From NCBI GenBank assembly GCA_023663285.1, contig JAMPHT010000015.1:1-54661 (forward strand): a stretch of DNA of 54,661 nt. Reading direction: 5' to 3'. The stretch's first letter is position 1, and each line of letters opens with the position of its first letter. Below the pieces are notes generated by a model. It ran no database searches, had not been told where the DNA came from, and worked only from the letters and a program-made list of their open reading frames with translations. Position numbers and translations under genes: made by a program. The stretch comes from Bacillota bacterium (GTDB lineage: Bacteria > Bacillota > Clostridia > Lachnospirales > Lachnospiraceae). Shown one piece after another: positions 15,624 to 25,812 of the stretch.

Positions 15624-15766
15624 ATGACACCGCCTTTTTTGTACATCCTATGCCCTGCCCCGCTCAAATATTCTTTAAATTCTGATAACAGTTTTTTCCT
15701 TTTCTGGAATAATTTTCTTTTTAGGAGACTATAATTGTAACAACCATATGAAAGGAAAGATTTACC

Positions 15767-16063
15767 ATGAAAATGTATTTCAGCCAGAAAGCGGACACCG
15801 TTCAGACCGTGGAAGAAGATCTGACCCCCATATCCTTACGGGAATGTATAGAAAAAACCCACAAGGCGCTTGACATTGCCTATGCGGGCTTCAACAATGC
15901 TACCGATACGGACTTGATCGACAGCTATATTTATGAAATCAATGCTCTGCAAAAAAAGTACAAGCACCTCACCGAGCTGGCAGCTCTTGAGTCCGAATCC
16001 GAACGGGACGCCTCACACATACATTCCCCGATTCGCGCCCTGGTCAGCCATGTTTTCAATTAA
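15767..16063 (+). CDS. YaaL/DUF2508 family protein
   Basis: A 98-residue soluble protein. The core matches DUF2508: LRECIEKTHKALDIAYAGFNN, then TDTDLIDSYIYEINALQKKYKHL. Typical members end soon after this, so the last about 25 residues (ESESERDASHIHS and onward) are an extension. That extension is read from DNA that is the antisense of the fliS 3' end, overlapping it by 51 bp. Function is unknown in the family. A TATAAT at 15730-15735 sits upstream, without a good -35 box. Confidence 0.75.
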   Translation: MKMYFSQKADTVQTVEEDLTPISLRECIEKTHKALDIAYAGFNNATDTDLIDSYIYEINALQKKYKHLTELAALESESERDASHIHSPIRALVSHVFN

Positions 16064-16489
16064 AGAATTTCTGCCGTAAGTCAGTCCGGCATACACTGTC
16101 TGAGAGTTGCCCATGACTGCCCCGGCACTGTTCTGTCCGGCGATCTGCTCATAAGCATCCCTAAGGGGCGTGATGATTCGCTTGATCTCCTCCAGCGGCA
16201 GCGCTCTTTTTCCGCTCTCCGCCGAAGCAAGCTTTCTGACGCAGAAGCCGTAAAGACCAAGCAGTGCGGGGGCAGGCTCATACCGCAGATCCAGCGAATT
16301 CATCAACTCACCCACGCACCCTCTTGCCCTGCGGATCGCCGCATGGAATTCCGTTTCGTTTTTCTGTTCCAGCGCCGCTTTGCCGTCCCTGATATAGCTA
16401 AGCAGCATTTCATATAAGATAACTACCATCTGTGTGGAATTTGCCTGAGATATCCTCAATGTAAAATCCTGCTTTTCCCTGTCGGTCAT
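16013..16489 (-). CDS. fliS: Flagellin export chaperone FliS
   Basis: A FliS-type protein of 158 residues that binds the C-terminus of newly made flagellin and prevents its premature polymerisation. The N-terminal segment FTLRISQANSTQMVVILYEMLLSYIRDGKAAL and the following helices fit the four-helix FliS fold. Its C-terminus is longer than usual (about 125-135 residues) and overlaps the yaaL gene on the other strand. It lies 30 bp after flagellin in the same direction, the usual pairing. Confidence 0.85.
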   Translation of the reverse strand: MTDREKQDFTLRISQANSTQMVVILYEMLLSYIRDGKAALEQKNETEFHAAIRRARGCVGELMNSLDLRYEPAPALLGLYGFCVRKLASAESGKRALPLEEIKRIITPLRDAYEQIAGQNSAGAVMGNSQTVYAGLTYGRNSLIENMADQGANRGMYV

Positions 16490-16519
16490 ACAAATCTCCC
16501 CAGCATTTTATGCATCACA

Positions 16520-17821
16520 CTATTGAAGCAGCTGCAGCACCTGAGAAGGTCTTTCATTGGCCTGGGCAAGCATGGACGTACCTGCCTGGGTCAGCACCTG
16601 ATAGGTAGTATAATTGGTCATTTCCTCCGCCATATCCACATCCATGATCCTGGAGTACGCCGCAGTCATATTCTCCGAGGTGACATCCAGGCTGTTGACT
16701 GTGGATTCCAGCCGATTCTGATAAGCGCCCAGCATACCGCGCACCTTTGAAACATATTTTACCGCGCCGTCAATATCCTCGATGCCCTTCAGCGCGCCTT
16801 CCTTTGTGGATACATCAAGGTTCTCGATCCCCATATTCCGCAGTGAGATAGCGGGGATCTCCACAGGCAGGACCTGGCCTTCATTGGCGCCGATCTGCAG
16901 CCGCATTGCGCCGATACCGGTAGCGTCTATCCGCAGCACGGTATCCTTGCCGTCCTCATCCTTGGGCTTATATACAAGCTCCTCCCCCGGCAGCAGATCC
17001 TCAAATTTCTTCTGAACGCTTACATTGGGCTTTGCCTCTTTGTCCTGATTCAGTCTGGACAGATCCAGCGTCATCTCAAAGCCGTTGGTGCCTGAAATGG
17101 TCAGCAGATTGTCTTTCGTCATCTTTGCGGTAAAGCCGTCCGGGAATCCGCTGTTCGCCGGAACTGTTATCTCCGCCAGATAATCTCCCGTCCAAACGTC
17201 CTCCATAACGGCCTTGTCGGGATCGTCATTGACAACATTGCCGTCCGCATCGAACATATTGCCCTCTTCATCCGTTACAGGCGCTTTTACCGTTTCCTTC
17301 TGCAGCTTGATCTCGGAAATGAAATAATCCTTAGCGGGAACATCCATAGAATAACCGGCGACCTTAACGTCGATATCGCCGTAGACATAGCCTTTCAGCT
17401 CAAACTCTCCGTTCAGCAGCTTCTGACCGTTGAATTCCGTGGTCTCAGCCACACGGGTGATCTCTTCCTTCAGCTGGGAGATCTCATCCTGCACGGTGGC
17501 CCTGTCGCTCTCGGACATGGTCCCGTTGGCGGATTTGATCGCCAGCTCATTCATTCTCTGCAGCATCTCGCTGATCTCGGACATAGCGCCGTCCGCCGTC
17601 TCTATCACGGAGATACCGTCGTTGGCATTGTCATTCGCCTGGGACAGGCCTTCGATCTGTGCGTTCATTCTCTTTGCCATGGCAAGCCCTGCGGGATTGT
17701 CCTTGGCATGGTTGATCTTTAATCCGGAGGACAATCTTTCCAGCGACTGAGCCAGAAGATTGTCATTATTTGCCAGCGCATTATTAGAGAGCATGGCGGA
17801 TACATTGTAGTTAATTCGCAT
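16520..17821 (-). CDS. Flagellin
   Basis: A 433-residue filament subunit exported by the flagellar type III system. The conserved N-terminal D0/D1 region (MRINYNVSAMLSNNALANN, LSSGLKINHAKDNPAGLAMAKRM) and C-terminal D1/D0 region (ENMTAAYSRIMDVDMAEEMTN, QAGTSMLAQANERPSQVLQLLQ) flank a variable central domain of about 180 residues. The start MRINYN at 17821 is chosen by family and lies within the end of the upstream DUF6240-type gene (11-bp overlap). AAGGGG precedes it. A sigma-28-like promoter upstream of that gene may serve both. Confidence 0.95.
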   Translation of the reverse strand: MRINYNVSAMLSNNALANNDNLLAQSLERLSSGLKINHAKDNPAGLAMAKRMNAQIEGLSQANDNANDGISVIETADGAMSEISEMLQRMNELAIKSANGTMSESDRATVQDEISQLKEEITRVAETTEFNGQKLLNGEFELKGYVYGDIDVKVAGYSMDVPAKDYFISEIKLQKETVKAPVTDEEGNMFDADGNVVNDDPDKAVMEDVWTGDYLAEITVPANSGFPDGFTAKMTKDNLLTISGTNGFEMTLDLSRLNQDKEAKPNVSVQKKFEDLLPGEELVYKPKDEDGKDTVLRIDATGIGAMRLQIGANEGQVLPVEIPAISLRNMGIENLDVSTKEGALKGIEDIDGAVKYVSKVRGMLGAYQNRLESTVNSLDVTSENMTAAYSRIMDVDMAEEMTNYTTYQVLTQAGTSMLAQANERPSQVLQLLQ

Positions 17822-20705
17822 AAGAAACCCCTTCCTGTTCTGCGGATTCTCCAAGCTGGAACCCACCCTGTACGGCGTGCAAAAATACCTTTGCTACGCG
17901 ATACAGTTCTGTGTTTTCTGTTCCGGCATCCATGCCCACTCCGGCTGCTTCCGGGAAACGGACGTCCGTAGTCACTACGCTGACGGTTCCCATTTTCCAG
18001 CTCTCACCGGCTTCCTTTCTAAAAATATCGGCTATCTTTTCCGTTTTCATAACCCCATTTTTATTTTCATTTTTTATTATTCCATTCAAAGCTCCGTCCT
18101 CAAAACGGAAAACTGCCTGCATTTCCTGCTCTTCCCCGGATCTCATGCGGATCTCCACCCGGCCTGCGCCATCCCCGCTCCTGTCAAGGGTCAGATGTAC
18201 CCTCGTCTTTCTGCCGCCGATGTCCACGGGAAGGAAAAATTCCTGCTGCTTCGCCAGATTGCCGGCAATGGTAAGCTGCTTGTGGGTCAGCTGCATATGG
18301 CGCACATCCAGGCTGGTATCCGCAGATCGAAAGGTCGCTGCCTCCACCTCCGCCTTCGCCCGGACAATGCTGTCCTCATATTCCTTTTCAAATTTCTCAG
18401 GCCGCTCAAGAAGCTCCCAAAGCTCTGTTTCCTGCTCTTCTCCGCCTCCGCCCGCAAACAGGTCCCCATCCTCCTCAAGCAGGGCGGCAGCCGCAAGCAG
18501 ATCATCCGCCCCCACAGGAAGCTCGCCCCGCTGCAGCATAGCGGTACACTCTCCATCTGCAGCCGCAAGGGCAGCCCTGTACTGTTCCAGCTGTTCCCTG
18601 TTATATGCCTGCTCCGCTTTCTCACTATATGACACATCTGTCATAAGTTTCTCCGCATCCCCTGCAAACGCCCTGGCGATCTGTCCGGAAATACTTTCCC
18701 CATTTTGTATCCGCTCTACCACAGTCCCCAGCCTGTCTCCCACCTTTGTATCCAGAGACTTGAACCTGCCGCTGCGGACGGCGCTGAGCAGATTGGAAAA
18801 ATGAAGCTCCGCCTGAGTATTCACCAAAGCGCCCACAGCCGCTCCGTCGGTCTTTTCTATCTGCCGCACCAGGCGGTAAATGCCGATATAGCTCTCCCGC
18901 TCCTCCGGGGTGACGGCATGATTTTTCTCAAGCCCATACAGGAAACGGCTGTAACTCTCGGACTCCTGCCTGTAATCCTCCGGCAGTTCTCTAAAATACT
19001 GCTCCAACTCGTCAAAGGTCTTTTCCAGCGGATTTATTCCGTCGCGGATCATTTTCAAGGTCGCCGCCGGGGTCAGCTTTTCCACCACAGTCTGCACCAC
19101 CCGGTCCGCCTCCCTCACCTTTTCCAGGTTTTCCAGGTTCATCTCCATGCGGTTATAGCCCAGGATGCGCACTGCCCTGCGGTTTTCCTCCGTGGGCTCC
19201 TCATTTAAGTCTTTCAGGATATCGTCCACATTGGCAAAGGCTTTTTTGATGCTGTCTCCCAGATCCCGCCTTGGTTCGGTCTTAAGCGCCTCATAGCTTA
19301 TCCCTGCTTTTCTGTAAGTATCCTGCAGGGCCTTACCTTCCTTATGAAATTCCCCCAGGCTCTCTACATTCTGTTCCTCGGTGCGGACGACCCCCTGATT
19401 CTCCCGGCTCTGTCCCTCCGCAAAGACTCCCAGCACAGCTGCAGGCAGACTGGGCAGCTCCCCCATGACCGTATTCGTATCCCGGAAATTCCGGTATTTC
19501 TCAACGCTTTCCGCATCATTCGGGAAATACTGTGCCGCCAGCTGTTCCTCCGCCTGCCGCAGGGCTTCCACCAGCTTCTCCATGGGAGCCGTGTCAATGG
19601 AAAAACCGCTCTTCAGCAGCTTCACATTCACCTCCGCCGTCATGCGCAGACGTATCTCCTCCAGCTGCCTTCTTGCGGTGACGTCTCCCGCATATTCCTC
19701 CCACACCTGACTGCTTTGGTAATATGCCTCCACCCGGACAGCTTTCTCATATATGTTTTCCGCTTTCCCGGAAAGGGAGCCATAGACAGGCGCCTTGCCA
19801 TCCGCAACCGCGTCTGCGGCAGCCTCTGCAAAACGCTCCGGCGTCACAGGCATTTCCAGCTTCTTCAGCTCATCCAGACGGTCCAGGCTCTCTTCTGTCA
19901 GAGGCAGCCCGTTCTCCAGCAGCCAGGCTGCATCTCTTCGGCTCTCCTCATTGACCTGCCTCCCGGAGCTCTCAATAATGCCATCCATCTGACGGGCAAG
20001 CTCGCCCTCCGGGATCAGCTCCTCCACTCCTTCGGGAGCGCCCGCTGCGGCGCCGCTGTTTTCCGCCACATAGAGATTCCATATCTCACTGTCCATCTCA
20101 TTGTCGATCAGATACCGGATACTCCCCTGCTCCAGAGGCTGCAGCTGCGAGGCCATCAGCCATGCCGTCTCAATGCTTTCCAGATTTTCCTCTGTCAGCG
20201 GAACATCCGCCTCCCGGAAGCTCTTGGCCACCGCCTCGGCCAGCGCCTGGCTCCCCAGGGCAGCCGCAAGGGTCTCCATATCCACATCATCCGTATAGCC
20301 CTGGATATTTTTGCCTGCGCGCACCAACTCCGCCTTGATCTTATCTACAATGGTAACAGTCTCCTCCGGGTTCATGCTGCCAAAATCAAACCCTTCCTCC
20401 TGGGCTTTGGCATAATCCTCCTCCGACAGGGTATGTGACATGACTGTCATATAGTCCTGACTGATTCCCACATCCATATTTTGGGCTTCCTGCTGGATCT
20501 CGATCAGGCTCTTGCCCTTCTCCGGCGCATTTCCCGGCATACCGCCCCAATTCCCGCCGGGCACATAAACGCCCGCTTCGGACGCCCCTGACTGCGTCTT
20601 TCCAGGCCCACTCTTCCCGGAAATGTCCTTACTGTGTATGGCATGGCTCTCTGCCTGCCGCTTTTCTGTCTCGCCTACTGATTGCTGATTAAAGGATATT
20701 CTCAA
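17811..20705 (-). CDS. Large flagellar-locus protein, DUF6240-like
   Basis: About 964 residues, hydrophilic, without a signal peptide or membrane segment, rich in Glu, Ala and Leu and largely helical. It resembles the DUF6240 proteins next to flagellin in Lachnospiraceae, and the last about 180 residues may be related to hook-length control proteins (LPVDIGGRKTRVHLTLDRSG, then RVEIRMRSGE). A longer frame starts at GTG 20750, but that codon lies in the loop of a strong hairpin. TTG 20705 with AGGAGAG upstream gives LRISFNQQ, a better N-terminus. It overlaps the flagellin start. The function is not established. Confidence 0.7.
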   Translation of the reverse strand: MRISFNQQSVGETEKRQAESHAIHSKDISGKSGPGKTQSGASEAGVYVPGGNWGGMPGNAPEKGKSLIEIQQEAQNMDVGISQDYMTVMSHTLSEEDYAKAQEEGFDFGSMNPEETVTIVDKIKAELVRAGKNIQGYTDDVDMETLAAALGSQALAEAVAKSFREADVPLTEENLESIETAWLMASQLQPLEQGSIRYLIDNEMDSEIWNLYVAENSGAAAGAPEGVEELIPEGELARQMDGIIESSGRQVNEESRRDAAWLLENGLPLTEESLDRLDELKKLEMPVTPERFAEAAADAVADGKAPVYGSLSGKAENIYEKAVRVEAYYQSSQVWEEYAGDVTARRQLEEIRLRMTAEVNVKLLKSGFSIDTAPMEKLVEALRQAEEQLAAQYFPNDAESVEKYRNFRDTNTVMGELPSLPAAVLGVFAEGQSRENQGVVRTEEQNVESLGEFHKEGKALQDTYRKAGISYEALKTEPRRDLGDSIKKAFANVDDILKDLNEEPTEENRRAVRILGYNRMEMNLENLEKVREADRVVQTVVEKLTPAATLKMIRDGINPLEKTFDELEQYFRELPEDYRQESESYSRFLYGLEKNHAVTPEERESYIGIYRLVRQIEKTDGAAVGALVNTQAELHFSNLLSAVRSGRFKSLDTKVGDRLGTVVERIQNGESISGQIARAFAGDAEKLMTDVSYSEKAEQAYNREQLEQYRAALAAADGECTAMLQRGELPVGADDLLAAAALLEEDGDLFAGGGGEEQETELWELLERPEKFEKEYEDSIVRAKAEVEAATFRSADTSLDVRHMQLTHKQLTIAGNLAKQQEFFLPVDIGGRKTRVHLTLDRSGDGAGRVEIRMRSGEEQEMQAVFRFEDGALNGIIKNENKNGVMKTEKIADIFRKEAGESWKMGTVSVVTTDVRFPEAAGVGMDAGTENTELYRVAKVFLHAVQGGFQLGESAEQEGVSYAN

Positions 20706-20735
20706 AATGTTCTCTCCTGTCTGCTTCTTACTGAT

Positions 20736-20766
20736 AAAGGGTAAGCGCACAACACGCTTACCCTTT
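20736..20766 (-). terminator. Strong dyad between glgB and the flagellar genes
   Basis: A perfect 12-bp stem (AAAGGGTAAGCG and CGCTTACCCTTT) with a 7-nt loop, flanked by A-runs and T-runs on both sides. It lies 30 bp after the glgB stop on the minus strand and most likely terminates glgB. It would also be at the very 5' end of a transcript from the sigma-28-like promoter at 20767-20794. Confidence 0.8.
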
Positions 20767-20794
20767 ATTTCGGTTCAAAAGCAAAAATTCTTTA
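20767..20794 (-). promoter_or_regulatory. Candidate sigma-28 (SigD/FliA) promoter of the flagellin genes
   Basis: On the minus strand, TAAA (20791-20794), 16 nt, then ACCGAAAT (20767-20774). The sigma-28 pattern in Bacillus is TAAA, 14-16 nt, GCCGATAT, so six of eight -10 positions match. It lies between glgB and the DUF6240-type, flagellin and fliS genes, which is where a flagellar sigma promoter is expected. Confidence 0.4.
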
Positions 20795-20796
20795 CA

Positions 20797-22704
20797 TCAG
20801 AACACATACACTGCCGCGCCATAGGGGGGAAGATCCAAAGCAAAGGAATACTTCTGATAATGGAAGGGCTCCTTCTTGGCCGTCACCTCCGCCGGAAGCT
20901 CATTCCCCCAGCCGCCGAAGCGCTCCTCGTCACTGTTTAAGAGCAGCCTGTACTTCTTATTCTTGGGAACGGCCACCCGATAGCCCTCCCGCTTCACGGG
21001 CGTCATGTTCAGCACGAACAGCAGGCTGTTCCTTCCCGTGGAGGATTTCCTCACAAAGGAATACACGCTGTTCTCCGCATCGTCCGCGTTCATCCACTCA
21101 AAACCGTCCCAGGTATCGTCCAGCTCATAGGCAGCGGGATACTTTCTGTATATTTTCAGAAGTTCTTTCACGTAATCGTGCAGCCCCAGGTTATTTTTTT
21201 CACCCAGCAGGAACCAGTCCAGCTCCCTGGCCTCGCTCCACTCTCTCTCCTGCCCGAAATCCTGTCCCATAAACAGCAGCTTCTTTCCGGCGTGGCCGAA
21301 CATATAGGTATAACCCACCCGCAGGTTGGCATATTTGTCCACCGTATAGCCGGGCATCTTATTGACCATGGAGCATTTCAAATGCACCACCTCGTCATGG
21401 GACAGAGGCAGGATATACTTTTCGCTCTCATTGTAGCTCATGGCAAAGGTCATGCCGTAATGGTCGCCCTTGCGGTAAATGGGATCCAGCTTCATATATT
21501 CGCAGAAATCGTGCATCCAGCCCATATTCCACTTAAACGTAAAGCCAAGGCCCTCACCGCCGATCTCACCGGTAACATTAGGCCAGGCGGTGGATTCCTC
21601 CGCAATGGTCAAAAAGCCCGGATAGCTTCCTCTGACCACGGAGTTCATATGCTTGAAAAATTCAATGGCCGCAAGGTTCTCATGGCCGCCGTACTTATTG
21701 GGCACCCACTGCCCCGCCTGCTTGCCGTAATCCAGATAAAGCATAGACGCCACCGCGTCCACGCGGATACCGTCCACATGGAACTCCCTCAGCCAGAACA
21801 GCACATTGGCTATCAGGAAATTCTTTACCTCCGGCTTCTCGTAATTAAATATCTTGGTGCCCCAGTCCGGATGCTCTCCCAGACGGGGATCCGGATGTTC
21901 AAAAATACACTGTCCGTCAAACTGTCCCAGCCCGTGAGCGTCCGTTGCAAAGTGGGCAGGCACCCAGTCCAGAATGACGCCCACGCCCGCCCTGTGCAGC
22001 TGATTCACCAGATACATAAAGTCCTTTGGCGTGCCGTAACGGGAGGTAGGAGCATAATACCCCGTCACCTGATAGCCCCAGGAGCCGTCAAAGGGAAATT
22101 CCGCGATCCCCATCAGCTCCACATGGGTATATTTCATTTCTTTTAAATACTCCACGATCCTGTCCGCAAACTGGCGGTAATTATAGAAGCCTTCCTCCGT
22201 TCCGTCCGGATGCTTCATAAAGGAACCGATATGACACTCATAGATCGCCATAGGCTCCCTGTTAGGATCCTTTTTATCCCGCTGCTCCATCCATGCCCCG
22301 TCCTTCCACTCAAAGCCGGAAAGGTCCGCCACGATGGAAGCCGTGCCCGGACGGTATTCCGCCTGATTTGCAAATGGGTCAGCCTTATAAAGCTTCCTGC
22401 CGTCCTGGGCGGTAATCAGGAATTTATACATATCCCCTACCGCCGCCTCCGGCATAAAGAGCCCCCAGATGCCTACCGGGCCAAGCTTTTCCATTGGAGC
22501 CGCCTGTTCATTCCATTCATTGAAGGTGCCGACAACGTGAACAGCCTCTGCATTCGGCGCCCATACGCCAAAATAGATACCGGCCACGCCCTTCTCCACT
22601 GACGGGTGCGCGCCCAGCTTTTTGTAAATGTCGTAATGGGTCCCCTGTGAAAACAGATACTGATCGGCCTCCGATATGAAAACCTTTTCTACTTTCCCTG
22701 CCAT
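20797..22704 (-). CDS. glgB: 1,4-alpha-glucan branching enzyme
   Basis: A 635-residue GH13 enzyme that introduces alpha-1,6 branches into glycogen. The N-terminal CBM48 region (YDIYKKLGAHPSVEKG, FGVWAPNAEAVHVVGTFNEW) is followed by the catalytic barrel. The nucleophile Asp is in GIRVDAVASMLYLDY, the acid/base Glu in TIAEESTAWP, and the stabilising Asp in LPLSHDEVVH. ATG 22704 is preferred, with GGAGG seven bases upstream. The preceding TPR/AAA-like gene ends 13 bp upstream, so the two are probably cotranscribed. No other glycogen gene is nearby. Confidence 0.95.
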   Translation of the reverse strand: MAGKVEKVFISEADQYLFSQGTHYDIYKKLGAHPSVEKGVAGIYFGVWAPNAEAVHVVGTFNEWNEQAAPMEKLGPVGIWGLFMPEAAVGDMYKFLITAQDGRKLYKADPFANQAEYRPGTASIVADLSGFEWKDGAWMEQRDKKDPNREPMAIYECHIGSFMKHPDGTEEGFYNYRQFADRIVEYLKEMKYTHVELMGIAEFPFDGSWGYQVTGYYAPTSRYGTPKDFMYLVNQLHRAGVGVILDWVPAHFATDAHGLGQFDGQCIFEHPDPRLGEHPDWGTKIFNYEKPEVKNFLIANVLFWLREFHVDGIRVDAVASMLYLDYGKQAGQWVPNKYGGHENLAAIEFFKHMNSVVRGSYPGFLTIAEESTAWPNVTGEIGGEGLGFTFKWNMGWMHDFCEYMKLDPIYRKGDHYGMTFAMSYNESEKYILPLSHDEVVHLKCSMVNKMPGYTVDKYANLRVGYTYMFGHAGKKLLFMGQDFGQEREWSEARELDWFLLGEKNNLGLHDYVKELLKIYRKYPAAYELDDTWDGFEWMNADDAENSVYSFVRKSSTGRNSLLFVLNMTPVKREGYRVAVPKNKKYRLLLNSDEERFGGWGNELPAEVTAKKEPFHYQKYSFALDLPPYGAAVYVF

Positions 22705-22717
22705 ACCTGTTCCTCCG

Positions 22718-25687
22718 TTATACAAAATCTTTTTCAGTCAGAATGATCATGTCCTCTTCATCATACCGCCTTGCGAAGAGAATGTCAAAGAAATGTCCCA
22801 ATGTTTTTCTGTTGGCATGGCGAATCGCGTCATCTACAATATCCTTTACTTCCATGACCGTCACCGCATGATCCAGCGTCTGCCGTTCCTCTATCCGTGT
22901 GTGAAGGGCAAGCACCCCCAGCTCGTCGATGGAATACTCCATCTCTCTGGCGTACTTTCTTCCGAAAGCCACCAGCGAATCGTTGCTCATGGCCTCCACG
23001 TCCATTCTGGCCGTAAAGCTTTCCCGCAGCTTAGGGTATGCCGCCAGGAAACGCTCCATAGCCTTTTTCGTATCCTCCAGGAAAATAATGATGCCGAAGT
23101 TTTCCTTTTGGAGCGTTTTCTGCAATGCCTCCACAGTGGAGGCTTCCATCTCCGACGCTTCCTGAACGATCAGAGCGCCGCTTCCCAGATGCTTCAGGGT
23201 ATCCTCCACGTTTTTAGAATTCAGCCCATGCCCTGATACCTTCGCAACTTTTCCGGAGAAATTGCTGTCCGTCATCTGGATCTCGCGAACCATATTTTTG
23301 GCAAGGGACATTGTATCCATCCCTTTCTCGCCGGTAATGATCACATTTCCGGTGTAGGCTGCCATACTGATACTGTCAATGGCTTTCACCAGGCTTTCTC
23401 TGCCGGCACGGCTCTGGATAAAGGGCGCGTAAAGCTCCTTTTCCTCACGGGTCAGCGCCCGCACCGCTGTCTTTTCCTGCCGGGCTGGCGAAGCCTTTTC
23501 CGGCTCCTCGTTTGCCGCTTCCGCAGCCTTCTCTTTCGGCTCATCGTTTACCGTTTCCGCCTTTGCTTCTGCAGGCGCTTCCGGTTCAGGCTCCGCGGGC
23601 TCTTCCGGCTCTGCTCCCTGGGATTTCGCCTCCCCTGCTGCCGCTTCCACAGCCTTTTCTTTCGGCTTCTCGTTTGCCGCTTCCACCTTTGCCTCTGCGG
23701 ATCCTTCCGCTTCTGCTCCTGCGGATCCCGCCTCCACAGCCCTCTCTTCCGGCTCCTCGTCTGCCGCTTCCGCCTTTGCCTCCGCAGATGCTTCCGGTTC
23801 AGGCTCCGCGGGCTCTTCCGGCTTCTCCGAACCGGCCGCCCCGATTTCTTCTATTATAATCTCTTCCAGCTCTTCCTCTTCCGGCTCAGGCTCCACCGGC
23901 TCGCTCTCCAGCTGTTCCAGCAGACCGTCCTTCCGAGACGCCTCAAACTCGGTAAACATATCGCCCGTCTGCTCCAGAACGTGCTGACGCACCTCCTCCT
24001 GCCGCTTCGCCTCATTCTCCCGCTTCAGCTTCTCCCACTCGCCCAGTATTTCTTCAAAATTCATCTGGCCGGTGATCTGCTTTTCTACCTCTTCACTTTC
24101 AGGCACCACCAGGCTGATCTGCCCGTCGGATTCCTGGGACAATACTCCCGCCAGCTCTCTGGGCGGCTGTGCCGTCAGCACCTGCTCCACCTTCCGGCTC
24201 ATCTCCTGCCGCAGCTGATCCATCACTATCCTTGCCGTATCGTCAGGATGCAGCTCTTCCATCCCTTCCGGTACGGATTCCCTGCTTACAGGCTCTCCGG
24301 ACGCCGCCTGTAGCCCTTCCGACGTCGTTTCTTCCGAAATCAGCTCTTCCGTTACAAACTCCGCCTCTTCTTCCTTCCGGACAGCGCCCAGCTCACCCGT
24401 CTCTCCGAAGAACACCTCCGTTTCCTCCATGACCTCCCTGACGGGCTCCAGGTCGTTCTCATCCACCTCTTCTATCTCCGGAAGATCAAGACTCTCCGTG
24501 TCAGACTCCAACAGGGGGGCAATAATGGACTGAGTGATCGCGTCCGTCCGGGTGCCGTCCTCCGCCAGCACCTCCTGCAGCCCTGCGGCAATTTCCGCCT
24601 GCAGATTGATGGTATTGTAGGCCCCTACGTCCATAGTCTTGACCTGTATGTCCAGTTCCTCCGGTACAGGCTGTTGTGCCGGCTGCTGTACTGGCTGCTG
24701 TACCGCCGGGGCGGGAGCCTTCTCCTGTATTTCCGGCTTCGGCGTAGACAGCACCCAGTCCGTTCTGGTATCCATGGAGACCGCTGTGCCCTGCGCCGCC
24801 CAGCCGGCATAGACCCCGGCCATTGCCTCCTGCCCGGAAGCTTCCGGCGCCGGCTGGACCTCCGGCATTCGGTCCATAGCCGGATTCACGTTTTCCGCCC
24901 GGCCTCCGCTGACAGAGGATCCGGCTTCCCCATAAGACGGCTGCCCTGCACTTTCACCTGACTGCTCCCAGCCGGACTGCGCTTCAAAAGCCTGGGGCGG
25001 ATCCGCCCATACGGCTCCCGTCTCCGCCGCTTCGGCTCTTTCTTCCGGCATCTCCGCCGCAGGCGGCCGAACCGGATCAAATCTGTGGTCGTATTTTTCC
25101 TGCTGGGACGCCGACAAAGGCTGATGCAGCATTTTCAGCTCCATGGCCTTGATAACATATTTCCCCTCGCCAAACCAGAGGATCAGCTCGTCGCATTCCT
25201 CCACACAACGGGTAGCCAGACCTACCCTGTGATACAGATAGGCCAGCTCGTATGCCCATTTCTCCCGGTAATCTCTTTTCTTCAGCTCCTCCAGCACGCC
25301 GATGCGCTCTTCCAGCCCCACCTCCTGGGCCTCGTAAAGCTTATACTGCAGAATGTAGCGTCCCGAATCCTTGGGCGCAACCTGCACAAACTCCTTATAG
25401 TAATTGACAGCCTGCAGGAATTCTTCTGTTTTGATGCAAAGCTCACAGAGGGAATAACAGATGGTCTTTCCCCCCGGTCTTCTCTCGTATGCCAGCAAAA
25501 GCATATTTTTAGCGTCTTCATAACGTCGGTTTATCTTATACAGATCGCTGATGGTACAGAGCATCATAACGCTCTTGACCCTGCGCCAGTCAATGGTATC
25601 TGCGATCTCCGCCGCCTGCTGGTAATCCCCCTCCGCTATCAGCTGCTTTATTTCATCCGCTCTGATTCTATATTCATATTTATCCAA
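22718..25687 (-). CDS. TPR, Glu/Pro/Ala-rich linker and AAA-like C-terminal domain protein
   Basis: A 989-residue protein in three parts. Residues 1-200 are TPR-like helical repeats ([19 protein letters not shown], then [20 protein letters not shown]). Residues about 210-760 are low-complexity and very acidic, with repeated [12 protein letters not shown] and EEPKEKA-type blocks. From about 780 to the end is an AAA-like domain: [17 protein letters not shown] where Walker A should be (degenerate, no GKT/S), then [11 protein letters not shown] and a helical lid. No membrane segment is seen. A promoter lies at 25747-25776. The neighbouring glgB gives a loose metabolic link only, and the function is unknown. 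Confidence 0.65.
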   Translation of the reverse strand: MDKYEYRIRADEIKQLIAEGDYQQAAEIADTIDWRRVKSVMMLCTISDLYKINRRYEDAKNMLLLAYERRPGGKTICYSLCELCIKTEEFLQAVNYYKEFVQVAPKDSGRYILQYKLYEAQEVGLEERIGVLEELKKRDYREKWAYELAYLYHRVGLATRCVEECDELILWFGEGKYVIKAMELKMLHQPLSASQQEKYDHRFDPVRPPAAEMPEERAEAAETGAVWADPPQAFEAQSGWEQSGESAGQPSYGEAGSSVSGGRAENVNPAMDRMPEVQPAPEASGQEAMAGVYAGWAAQGTAVSMDTRTDWVLSTPKPEIQEKAPAPAVQQPVQQPAQQPVPEELDIQVKTMDVGAYNTINLQAEIAAGLQEVLAEDGTRTDAITQSIIAPLLESDTESLDLPEIEEVDENDLEPVREVMEETEVFFGETGELGAVRKEEEAEFVTEELISEETTSEGLQAASGEPVSRESVPEGMEELHPDDTARIVMDQLRQEMSRKVEQVLTAQPPRELAGVLSQESDGQISLVVPESEEVEKQITGQMNFEEILGEWEKLKRENEAKRQEEVRQHVLEQTGDMFTEFEASRKDGLLEQLESEPVEPEPEEEELEEIIIEEIGAAGSEKPEEPAEPEPEASAEAKAEAADEEPEERAVEAGSAGAEAEGSAEAKVEAANEKPKEKAVEAAAGEAKSQGAEPEEPAEPEPEAPAEAKAETVNDEPKEKAAEAANEEPEKASPARQEKTAVRALTREEKELYAPFIQSRAGRESLVKAIDSISMAAYTGNVIITGEKGMDTMSLAKNMVREIQMTDSNFSGKVAKVSGHGLNSKNVEDTLKHLGSGALIVQEASEMEASTVEALQKTLQKENFGIIIFLEDTKKAMERFLAAYPKLRESFTARMDVEAMSNDSLVAFGRKYAREMEYSIDELGVLALHTRIEERQTLDHAVTVMEVKDIVDDAIRHANRKTLGHFFDILFARRYDEEDMIILTEKDFV

Positions 25688-25746
25688 GGTAACACTCCCT
25701 ATCCTATGTGCGCGTACAATAAGTAGACTTCCCCACTATTTTGTCT

Positions 25747-25776
25747 AGTGTACCATAGATATAGTGCATATGTCAA
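25747..25776 (-). promoter_or_regulatory. Promoter of the TPR/AAA-glgB operon
   Basis: On the minus strand, TTGACA (25771-25776), 18 nt, then TACACT (25747-25752), about 60 bp before the ATG at 25687. It is divergent from the promoter of the response-regulator operon. Confidence 0.6.
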
Positions 25777-25812
25777 AAAGAAAAGGCAAAAAAAATACAA
25801 GATATAGTATCG

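Noticed and set aside
20705-20750. GTG start at 20750 for the DUF6240-type gene
   Set aside because: The codon lies in the loop of the strong 20736-20766 hairpin and has no SD. TTG 20705 with AGGAGAG is better.
21178-22146. 322-codon plus ORF
   Set aside because: Antisense of glgB, whose catalytic motifs are intact on the minus strand; the antisense product matches no family.
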